Shown: positions 8,625-13,685 of the stretch, piece by piece
Position numbering within the stretch: the first letter of the stretch is position 1
Layout of the letters: each line of letters begins with the position of its first letter
From: an uncultured Bacteroidota bacterium
Lineage (GTDB): Bacteria; Bacteroidota; Bacteroidia; Flavobacteriales_F; PHOS-HE28
Length of the DNA: 64,000 nt
Reading direction: 5' to 3'
NCBI GenBank assembly: GCA_902826215.1
Contig: CADEDY010000008.1
Coordinates: forward strand, 1 to 64,000
Made by a program: the position numbers and the translations under genes
Notes under the pieces: generated by a model
What the model saw: only the letters and a program-made list of their open reading frames with translations
The model's database searches: none
What the model was told of the DNA's origin: nothing

Positions 8625-8921
8625 ATGGATCAACAGATAGTTCTATCACCCTTGCCGCTCACCGACTTGGTGGGGGCCATCGCCCGCGCGGTGTGTTCCG
8701 AAATGGACACCCGACCGCAAACCCCAACACCTCCACCGGAGGAACTACTGACACGCGAAGAGGCCGCGCAAGTGTTGGGCATCACCTTGCCCACGTTGCG
8801 GGACTACACGAAACGCGGCCTTGTCGCAGGGTATCGCATCGGTACCCGTGTGCGCTATAAACGCTCCGAAGTGTTGGGGAGCCTGCAACAGATCCGCACC
8901 TCCAAAACGAAACGGGCATGA
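8625..8921 (+). CDS. Excisionase-family helix-turn-helix protein
   Basis: A 98-aa DNA-binding protein. Residues ~45-90 form a winged HTH of the MerR-like excisionase type (HTH_17): LLTREEAAQVLGITLPTLRD, then KRGLVAGYRIGTRVRYKRSEV, with the usual small-residue turn and the R-Y/I-K wing. The ATG at 8625 is preferred; an ATG 11 codons earlier also exists but adds nothing conserved. The protein probably directs excision or represses the element. Its stop codon overlaps the next gene's start in an ATGA junction, which implies translational coupling. Confidence 0.85.
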   Translation: MDQQIVLSPLPLTDLVGAIARAVCSEMDTRPQTPTPPPEELLTREEAAQVLGITLPTLRDYTKRGLVAGYRIGTRVRYKRSEVLGSLQQIRTSKTKRA

Positions 8922-9337
8922 GTTATCCAGTATGCCCCTCACACACGGTGGTGAAGTACACGAACGACATCGTGACCGGTCGATACCTGAAGGATCCGAC
9001 CATCATTCCATTCACCAAGGTTCCCGAATGGCTGAAGGTTGGCCGTACACGCGACAAGGGCCGGAAGGCGGTCGGTGCGGATATGATGATCGACGGGCCA
9101 ACCCGGAACAAGGTCCGCACGATGCACACGGGGTTGATCCCGACGGGTGTTGAACAGTGGTTCGTGGGCGATCATACGGACGTGTACGCGGGCCGCACAT
9201 GCCGTAACACGGTGGTGTTCCACTTCAGCACCGACGCACGGACGTTGACACTGTTCTACTTCACGGGCCTTCAGAAATACAGTATCGAGGAACGCGTGAA
9301 GTTCGCGCGGTCGGTGATCCCATGCCTTGCCAAGTGA
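8918..9337 (+). CDS. Unrecognised 139-aa element protein, coupled to excisionase gene
   Basis: A soluble, basic protein with no recognised family. It contains aromatic and basic segments (TIIPFTKVPEWLKVGRTRDKG, GVEQWFVGDHTDVYAGRTCR) and ends with an amphipathic helix. The ATG overlaps the stop of the HTH gene by 4 bp, which supports both the start and co-expression. A 23-nt stretch at its start (8925-8947) is repeated almost exactly before the replication initiator gene (9383-9403). Coding potential looks real: there are no alternative frames of similar length and the spacing is tight. Function is unknown. Confidence 0.7.
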   Translation: MSYPVCPSHTVVKYTNDIVTGRYLKDPTIIPFTKVPEWLKVGRTRDKGRKAVGADMMIDGPTRNKVRTMHTGLIPTGVEQWFVGDHTDVYAGRTCRNTVVFHFSTDARTLTLFYFTGLQKYSIEERVKFARSVIPCLAK

Positions 9338-9359
9338 ACCGGCCACGGAGAACAACGAA

Positions 9360-9375
9360 GGGCACCGAAGTGCCC
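9360..9375. other. GGGCAC-CGAA-GTGCCC hairpin before the rep gene
   Basis: A perfect 6-bp stem with a CGAA tetraloop, without a T-tract, lies 36 nt before the preferred start of the putative replication initiator. It could be an attenuator or part of a replication origin. The sequence alone does not decide. Confidence 0.35.
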
Positions 9376-9410
9376 TCCATTGATCCAGTATGCCTCACAC
9401 ACGTTGCCGC

Positions 9411-10595
9411 ATGTTCGACGGTGTAAAACTACGCATCCAAGGGCGCGATCAACAGCGGTTGAGGTCGCACCACCTGTTGAGCTGGAAACCCAAAGGGGTC
9501 GATACCCTTGGCCGTGAACGATACGTTGCCCGCTGGGGTGCCTTCACGTTCAAAGGCGACGCGACCCGATGCACACAAATGCGGGGATCATTCCACCAAC
9601 AGCACCACGGCGGTGAGAATTGGGCGGACTTCACGCGCGATCATTTCGCCGAGGTTGTCGCATCGGTGTGCATTGCGTTGGGCCTTCACTCTTCGACCCT
9701 TCGACTTGCAAACCTGGAGTTGGGCGTGAACATCCTTCCGCCGATACCAACGCCCGACGTGTTGACGTGCATCGTGCTACACCGCACACAGCGCCCTACG
9801 CCTTTCCGAGAGGGCATAGGGATCGAAGTGCTGCATAGTGCCTATCGGTTCAAGATCTACGACAAGGCACGGCAATACAACCGCCCCGGCGAACTGTTGA
9901 GGTTCGAGGTTGCGGTAAAGAAGATGCGGACGCTGGGACGCTACCACGTTGCCACGTTGTCGGACCTGTTAGAACCCGCTACATGGATCGCGTTGCAGGG
10001 CTACCTACTGGCAAGGTTCGATGAACTGTTGATTGTGCAGCCGGGCGTACACGCGGAAGGACTTAGGCCCGCAGAACGCGAATTGTTGGCCCGTGCATCC
10101 GACCCGAACTATTGGGTTGGGTTGACCAAGGGCCAACGAAGTGAGAAACGCGCAACGCTGGCAAACATCTACACTCGGAGCGCATCGCCCAACCTGAAGG
10201 CAACCCTCCGCGCATTGATCGCCTCGAAGTTGCAGGAATTGAACAACGCCCCGGAGCAATTTGCGGAAGATGGACCCCGGACCTTTGCACCGACGGGTAA
10301 CGACCTGCCGGGCACACCATCCGCAGGCACAGAACGGACCTTTTCACCGCATGTGATAAAGGGGGCAAAGGTCCGGTTTGAGGGTACCGGTAAAGAGGTG
10401 AGGCGTTGCCCGGTATGCGGTCGGGACATCACCCATCAAGATCCACGTTCACGGGTATGCAGCGAACGCCTATACGGGAAGGAAGGGAAACGGTGTAGGA
10501 ACGCCCTTAGCAACCGATCATTGAGCCTTCGACGCATGGACGTGCGTAGTTATCCCCTCTTCGATCAAACGCCGTTTGTTACTTTCCTTAGGTGA
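9411..10595 (+). CDS. Putative replication initiator (phage/plasmid Rep-like) with C-terminal zinc ribbon
   Basis: A 394-aa protein opening MFDGVKLRIQGRD. The ATG at 9411 is preferred to that at 9390, because 9390 lies in a sequence repeated from 8925-8947. Motifs seen are STLRLANLELGVNILPP (~100), FKIYDKARQYNRPGELLRFEV (~145-165) and an LSDLL segment. This set matches, as I recall it, a Bacteroidota family related to filamentous-phage gpII/X-type replication proteins; that assignment is inference. The C-terminus has Cys pairs RCPVCGRDITHQ and RVCSERLYG...KRCRN, a probable zinc ribbon. In a small element this would be the Rep gene, supporting replication after excision. Confidence 0.65.
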   Translation: MFDGVKLRIQGRDQQRLRSHHLLSWKPKGVDTLGRERYVARWGAFTFKGDATRCTQMRGSFHQQHHGGENWADFTRDHFAEVVASVCIALGLHSSTLRLANLELGVNILPPIPTPDVLTCIVLHRTQRPTPFREGIGIEVLHSAYRFKIYDKARQYNRPGELLRFEVAVKKMRTLGRYHVATLSDLLEPATWIALQGYLLARFDELLIVQPGVHAEGLRPAERELLARASDPNYWVGLTKGQRSEKRATLANIYTRSASPNLKATLRALIASKLQELNNAPEQFAEDGPRTFAPTGNDLPGTPSAGTERTFSPHVIKGAKVRFEGTGKEVRRCPVCGRDITHQDPRSRVCSERLYGKEGKRCRNALSNRSLSLRRMDVRSYPLFDQTPFVTFLR

Positions 10596-10611
10596 CAAGT
10601 ATCTTGACCGT

Positions 10612-10938
10612 ATGAAAACGAAACTACTTCCCCTTGTATTGGCCGCTTCAATAGCGGCTTGTAGTAGCCCATGCGATAGCGACACAGCCCTTGCCAAGTA
10701 TGCGCAAGAAAGTGCCACAAAGTTCTTTCCTGTTCCTGCATCGGTCAGTTACACTCTGGATTCAGTTTACGCGCACAACGGCAATCAAATTGTTCGCGGG
10801 CGTGTTACATACACGACTGGAAACGGGGAGGGGAAGGGTCCGGTGAAATACTGGATTGGAATGAACTGTTCTTCCGGGGAACCGGTGATGAAGTTTTTTG
10901 ACGTTGACTATGGTGGTCCGAAGTGGAGGGCACAGTAG
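10612..10938 (+). CDS. Small lipoprotein, element cargo
   Basis: A 108-aa protein starting at 10612 with a classical lipoprotein signal (MKTKLLPLVLAASIAACSSP): lipobox AAC, Cys17. The mature part is a single small domain with two further Cys (PCDSDTALAKY and MNCSSGEPVMKFF) and beta-strand-like stretches (QIVRGRVTYTTGNGEG). An in-frame ATG 12 codons upstream is rejected because it would bury the signal. No family is recognised. A surface or periplasmic lipoprotein in a small element suggests a trait such as exclusion or host protection, but that is speculation. It is followed after 4 bp by the KGNPGR-motif gene. Confidence 0.65.
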   Translation: MKTKLLPLVLAASIAACSSPCDSDTALAKYAQESATKFFPVPASVSYTLDSVYAHNGNQIVRGRVTYTTGNGEGKGPVKYWIGMNCSSGEPVMKFFDVDYGGPKWRAQ

Positions 10939-10942
10939 TGGC

Positions 10943-11329
10943 ATGAAACAGAAGAACGACCTTAGGACGGGCCAGTTCGTCAAGGGCAACCCCGGACGCA
11001 CGAAGGGTACAAAGAACGTGCGGACCCTCCAATGGGAAGAGTTGGGGAGAGAGATCACCGAAACCAACGCGGCCCGATTCAACGAGGTGCTAGGCCGGTT
11101 ATGGGATGGTGACTTGGCCGATCAGGTTCGAGCCGCTGAGTTGTTCCTGAAGATGGTGGAATTCTTCAAACCGAAGTTGCAGCGCATAACGGTGCCGGTG
11201 GAACCGCAGCCAATTATTCCACCCCTGCTAGTGCAGAATGGAATGGCCAAGATCCCGGAGAACTGGCAGGGTCCGGTAATCCACTTGCACCGGGAAATTA
11301 TCGGGCGGGATGGAAAGGTCAAGGAATGA
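10943..11329 (+). CDS. Basic KGNPGR-motif protein, possibly terminase-small-subunit-like
   Basis: A 128-aa protein with start MKQKNDLRTGQFVKGNPGRT. The GQFVKGNPGRTKGTKN segment is a basic motif common at the N-termini of phage- and element-encoded DNA-binding proteins, including many small terminase subunits and DUF5681-type proteins. A helical region follows (LQWEELGREITETNAARFNE, LADQVRAAELFLKMVEFF), then a Pro-rich C-terminus. An upstream in-frame ATG at 10898 lies inside the lipoprotein gene and is rejected. If it is a TerS homologue, the element could redirect packaging by a helper phage. The motif alone does not prove this. Confidence 0.6.
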   Translation: MKQKNDLRTGQFVKGNPGRTKGTKNVRTLQWEELGREITETNAARFNEVLGRLWDGDLADQVRAAELFLKMVEFFKPKLQRITVPVEPQPIIPPLLVQNGMAKIPENWQGPVIHLHREIIGRDGKVKE

Positions 11330-11363
11330 GACCAACCGCAGTTATCGGGTGAATAACGGCCGC

Positions 11364-11384
11364 AACCGATGCCTAACCGATGCT
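11364..11384. repeat. Direct-repeat pair AACCGATGC, internal copy
   Basis: AACCGATGCCT followed by AACCGATGCTA, an 11-bp period, related to the pairs at 6085-6106 and 11913-11934. As at 11913, a GC-rich hairpin follows within about 10 bp, so the pair-plus-hairpin unit occurs twice near the right end. Confidence 0.5.
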
Positions 11385-11394
11385 AGGAATAGAA

Positions 11395-11435
11395 AACCGC
11401 CGGAAATCCTTGCTATTGCAAAGATTCCGGCGGTT
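11395..11435 (-). terminator. Strong hairpin terminator behind the TM2 gene
   Basis: An 11-bp perfect outer stem (AACCGCCGGAA with TTCCGGCGGTT) extends inward through seven more pairs with one mismatch to a TATT loop. On the minus strand it is followed by TTTTCTATTCC. It lies 20 nt past the stop of the TM2 protein gene and can also block plus-strand readthrough from the element operon. Confidence 0.7.
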
Positions 11436-11454
11436 GAGCTGTAGTCCGCAGCGA

Positions 11455-11802
11455 CTACAGTAGCCGCGCCTTCTTAGCGTCGAATTCCCCTTGTGTGATT
11501 ACACCCTTTTCCTTCAGGGCATGCAGTTTCTCCAATTCGTCCGCTGCACTGTGCTGAGTGTGGGAATTACTATTGGGTGCGGTGGCAAAGGCAGCTGGCC
11601 CTTTGTTGTACTTCGCATCGAACGCAGCCTTGGACTGAGTTAGGAAAATGATTGCATCGATCAGTGCAACGATTGCCGGTATAAGGGTCCAACACAATAG
11701 AAGATAGATGACGCCTAATCCGGCCTGATTGAGATAGAACCGGTGGACACCGAGGCCGCCTAGAAATAGGGCCAACAGTCCGGCAGTGGTCTTGTCTTTC
11801 AT
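11455..11802 (-). CDS. TM2-domain protein with C-terminal SHOCT domain
   Basis: A 115-aa membrane protein. The start at 11802 (MKDKTTAGLLALFLGGLGVH) is chosen because TM2 domains begin this way; an upstream ATG at 11862 adds an unrelated extension. The first helix carries GGLGVHRFYLNQAGLG, the TM2 signature. A second helix (VIYLLLCWTLIPAIVALIDAIIF) and a polar linker follow. The C-terminal ~30 residues (DELEKLHALKEKGVITQGEF) are a SHOCT domain, an oligomerisation module. It is the only element gene on the minus strand and sits between two repeat-plus-hairpin units. It is therefore probably a separately acquired cargo module. Function of TM2-SHOCT proteins in bacteria is not established. Confidence 0.88.
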   Translation of the reverse strand: MKDKTTAGLLALFLGGLGVHRFYLNQAGLGVIYLLLCWTLIPAIVALIDAIIFLTQSKAAFDAKYNKGPAAFATAPNSNSHTQHSAADELEKLHALKEKGVITQGEFDAKKARLL

Positions 11803-11912
11803 GGGTGGTGGGGATAGGGTTGTTAGGGTGCATCTCAAAGAAAGGGAGAATTCCCAACCCACCTAACGGGTATCTACTTTTCTCGGCAGGGTGGAAGAGG
11901 TAAACAGGGCCA

Positions 11913-11934
11913 ACCGATGCCCAGACCGATGCCC
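11913..11934. repeat. Direct-repeat pair ACCGATGCCC, right end of element
   Basis: ACCGATGCCC at 11913-11922 and 11925-11934, the same sequence and 12-bp period as the left-end pair at 6085-6106. It lies 54 bp inside attR. The matched pairs at both ends support an integrase or excisionase arm-site role. Confidence 0.6.
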
Positions 11935-11946
11935 TAAAACGAAGAA

Positions 11947-11982
11947 CCGCCGCAAACCCTTTACTATCTAGGGTTGCGGCGG
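11947..11982 (-). terminator. Element-supplied terminator downstream of tRNA-Asp
   Basis: CCGCCGCAAACCCT (11947-11960) pairs with AGGGTTGCGGCGG (11970-11982) with one bulged base. On the minus strand TTCTTCGTTTT follows. It lies 8 nt past the mature 3' end of tRNA-Asp and replaces the original terminator now stranded at 5926-5943. Confidence 0.65.
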
Positions 11983-11987
11983 AACTG

Positions 11988-12005
11988 TTGCGGACCGGAC
12001 GGGAC
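11988..12005. repeat. attR: 18-bp repeat within the tRNA-Asp 3' end
   Basis: Identical to 5948-5965. It covers the discriminator base, the 3' acceptor strand and part of the T-arm of tRNA-Asp, the usual crossover zone for tRNA-targeting tyrosine integrases. Confidence 0.85.
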
Positions 12006-12064
12006 TCGAACCCGCGACCTCCGCCGTGACAGGGCGGCATTCTAACCAGCTGAACTACCGGTCC
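11991..12064 (-). tRNA. tRNA-Asp (anticodon GTC)
   Basis: A 74-nt cloverleaf on the minus strand: acceptor GGACCGG pairs with CCGGTCC, T8-A9, D-arm GTTC/GAAT, anticodon stem CCGCC/GGCGG around loop CTGTCAC (anticodon GTC), T-arm GCGGG-TTCGAGT-CCCGT, discriminator G. CCA is not encoded (CAAC follows). The gene is intact after integration because the element carries the 3' end. Confidence 0.97.
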
Positions 12065-12094
12065 GACTTACCTCGTTTTTCAACGAAGCGGCTG

Positions 12095-12124
12095 CAAATG
12101 TAAGGGTAGGGGAGACTTCTGCAA
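12095..12124 (-). promoter_or_regulatory. Promoter of tRNA-Asp
   Basis: On the minus strand TTG (12124-12122), 19 bp, then TACATTTG (12102-12095). This is a full match to the Bacteroidota -33 / -7 promoter (TTG-N17-23-TAnnTTTG). It places transcription start roughly 25 nt before the mature tRNA 5' end. Confidence 0.7.
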
Positions 12125-12150
12125 GAGATGAAGGGGAAAAGTGTCCAACT

Positions 12151-13074
12151 TCAATACAGACGCGCCCGTTTGGTGAGGAATTGCAGGAGGATCGGCTCGA
12201 ATCCGGCGTTGATGTCCGCCTCCACCAGGTCGATGCGGTATTGGCCGCACTTCAATTTCAACCGGTGCCAGCGCTCCATCATGGCGGCCTTGTATGCTTC
12301 CCGCACTTCCGCGGGGTGGGCTTTCACCTGTTCGCCACTTTCCACATCCACGAAGGTGTACGGGCGGTCCTGAAGGTCCAGTTCCAATTCATGCTTGCGA
12401 TCCACCACGTGGAATAGAATGATGTCGTGCTTGTTGAACCGCAAATGTTGCAAGGCATCGAAGACCTCGTCCTCGCGGTCGGTGCTGTCCAGCATGTCGC
12501 TCATGATCACCACCAGGCTGCGGCGGTGTGCACGTTGGGCGATGTCGTGCAACGCTTCGACCACGGAGGTGGTGCGCCCCCTTGCCGGTGCGTCAGCAGC
12601 CAGCATGGCCTCCAAGTGCTGCATCAAATGCCGAAGGTGAACGGCATTGCTGCGCGCGTCCTCCGCCACCAGCACATGATCGGTGAACGTGGTGAGGCCA
12701 ATGGCATCGCGCTGTTTCCGAAGCAGTTGGATGAACGCCGCAGCGGCATGTACGGCGAACTCGATCTTGTTGAACTCCTTCTGTACTCCTTTGGCGGGGT
12801 AGTACATGGAACTCGATGCATCCACCACGAGTTGGCAACGCAAATTGGTCTCCTCCTCGTAGCGCTTCACGAAGAGCTTGTCCGTGCGGGCATAGAGCTT
12901 CCAATCGATGTGGCGCGTGCTCTCGCCCTGGTTGTAAGCCCGGTGCTCGGCGAATTCCACACTGAATCCGTGGAATGGGCTCTTGTGCAAGCCGGCCAGG
13001 AAACCTTCAACTACTTGACGCGCCTTGAATTCAAGGGCGCTCAGTGCTTGGATCTGTCCTTGCTCAATGGGCAT
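12151..13074 (-). CDS. DUF58 domain protein
   Basis: A 307-aa soluble protein of the DUF58 family, with its defining N-terminal segment (FSVEFAEHRAYNQGESTRHIDW, ~37-58) and a von Willebrand A-like domain with the metal-site motif DASSSM at residues 85-90. Established knowledge: DUF58 proteins usually lie beside MoxR AAA+ ATPases and VWA/BatA-type membrane proteins in aerotolerance or cofactor-insertion operons. None of those partners is next to this gene, so it stands alone here or the operon continues elsewhere. The start is supported by a GACCTTTG box at 13087-13080 on the minus strand, 5 nt before the ATG. Exact role is unknown. Confidence 0.92.
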   Translation of the reverse strand: MPIEQGQIQALSALEFKARQVVEGFLAGLHKSPFHGFSVEFAEHRAYNQGESTRHIDWKLYARTDKLFVKRYEEETNLRCQLVVDASSSMYYPAKGVQKEFNKIEFAVHAAAAFIQLLRKQRDAIGLTTFTDHVLVAEDARSNAVHLRHLMQHLEAMLAADAPARGRTTSVVEALHDIAQRAHRRSLVVIMSDMLDSTDREDEVFDALQHLRFNKHDIILFHVVDRKHELELDLQDRPYTFVDVESGEQVKAHPAEVREAYKAAMMERWHRLKLKCGQYRIDLVEADINAGFEPILLQFLTKRARLY

Positions 13075-13133
13075 GGGTGCAAAGGTCGGTCGATCGGCGC
13101 GTTCACTTGAAGGGTGTTCTCCGCCCCGAACGA

Positions 13134-13167
13134 GAACGGGTCCCGCACCGAAGCACAGGACCCGCTC
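13134..13167 (-). terminator. Hairpin terminator behind thioredoxin
   Basis: A 15-bp stem allowing G-U pairs, closed by a TTCG tetraloop. It begins 22 nt past the thioredoxin stop. Several G-U pairs are valid only on the minus strand, which fixes its direction. The T-tract is poor. Confidence 0.65.
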
Positions 13168-13189
13168 AGATCATTCGTCAGAATGCGGA

Positions 13190-13510
13190 CTAGACCAGCT
13201 GCCCGTCCAACTTCCCGGCCAGTTGGCTTTTGGGCACTGCGCCAACGCTACGGTCCACGACCTCTCCGTTCTTGATGAACAGGATGGTCGGGATGCTGCG
13301 GATGCCATATTTCATCGCGGTCTGCGGGTTGTTGTCCACGTTCACCTTGCCGACCACGGCCTTTCCATCGTATTCCTTGGCAAGTTCCTCTACAACTGGG
13401 CCTACCATGCGGCAAGGGCCACACCACTCCGCCCAGAAATCGACCATGACGGGTTTGTCGCTCTTGAGGGCGAGTTCTTCAAAGTTGCTGTCGGTGAATT
13501 CGAGTGCCAT
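13190..13510 (-). CDS. trxA: Thioredoxin
   Basis: A 106-aa thioredoxin, the standard family length from the ATG at 13510 (MALEFTDSNFEELALKSDKP). The active site is FWAEWCGPCRM with Cys30 and Cys33. The cis-proline loop is IRSIPTILF, and GEVVDRSVGAVPK follows near the C-terminus. It reduces disulfides of cytoplasmic proteins using thioredoxin reductase. In-frame ATGs at 13525 and further upstream give unneeded extensions. A perfect TACCTTTG box at 13638-13631 on the minus strand suggests a leader of about 115 nt, unlike the very short leaders of many neighbours. It is probably transcribed alone, with a terminator at 13134-13167. Confidence 0.95.
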   Translation of the reverse strand: MALEFTDSNFEELALKSDKPVMVDFWAEWCGPCRMVGPVVEELAKEYDGKAVVGKVNVDNNPQTAMKYGIRSIPTILFIKNGEVVDRSVGAVPKSQLAGKLDGQLV

Positions 13511-13630
13511 GTTGTTGGTGGGCATCGGGAGATGCCGTGTTGGTTTCTGTTCGTTCGTCGTGCAAGTTGGTAGGTCCTGACTTGAACTTTCCAGTTCGAT
13601 CAGGCTCAGTTTCCCACTTTCCTTCGTTCG

Positions 13631-13638
13631 CAAAGGTA
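13631..13638 (-). promoter_or_regulatory. -7 box for thioredoxin
   Basis: TACCTTTG on the minus strand matches TAnnTTTG fully. It lies 120 nt before the thioredoxin ATG and 48 nt past the dnaE stop codon. TTGAC occurs at 13652-13648 but is too close to be a normal -33 element. Confidence 0.45.
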
Positions 13639-13685
13639 CCGCCTTGGGTCAATTTCCTTGCCATGGAAACTATCCTGACGATCCG

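Larger units (their letters stand above)
5948..12005. mobile_element. Small integrated element at tRNA-Asp(GTC), satellite/ICE-like, ~6.06 kb
   Basis: The element is bounded by an 18-bp perfect direct repeat (5948-5965 and 11988-12005). The right copy is the 3' end of the intact tRNA-Asp gene; the left copy is an isolated fragment. A tyrosine integrase gene starts 197 bp inside the left end. Further contents are an unknown 354-aa protein, an excisionase-like HTH protein, a 139-aa unknown, a putative replication initiator with zinc ribbon, a lipoprotein, a KGNPGR-motif basic protein and, on the opposite strand, a TM2-SHOCT protein. No relaxase, type IV secretion genes, capsid or portal genes are visible. 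The element must therefore be mobilised by something else if it is active. The layout recalls phage-inducible islands, but that is inference. Confidence 0.85.

Noticed and set aside
11438-11459. CTGTAGTC-CGCAGC-GACTACAG hairpin at the end of the TM2 gene as a relic att site
   Set aside because: It resembles the tRNA 3' end only loosely (a few shared GC-rich bases) and overlaps the TM2 stop; not enough to claim a former attachment site.
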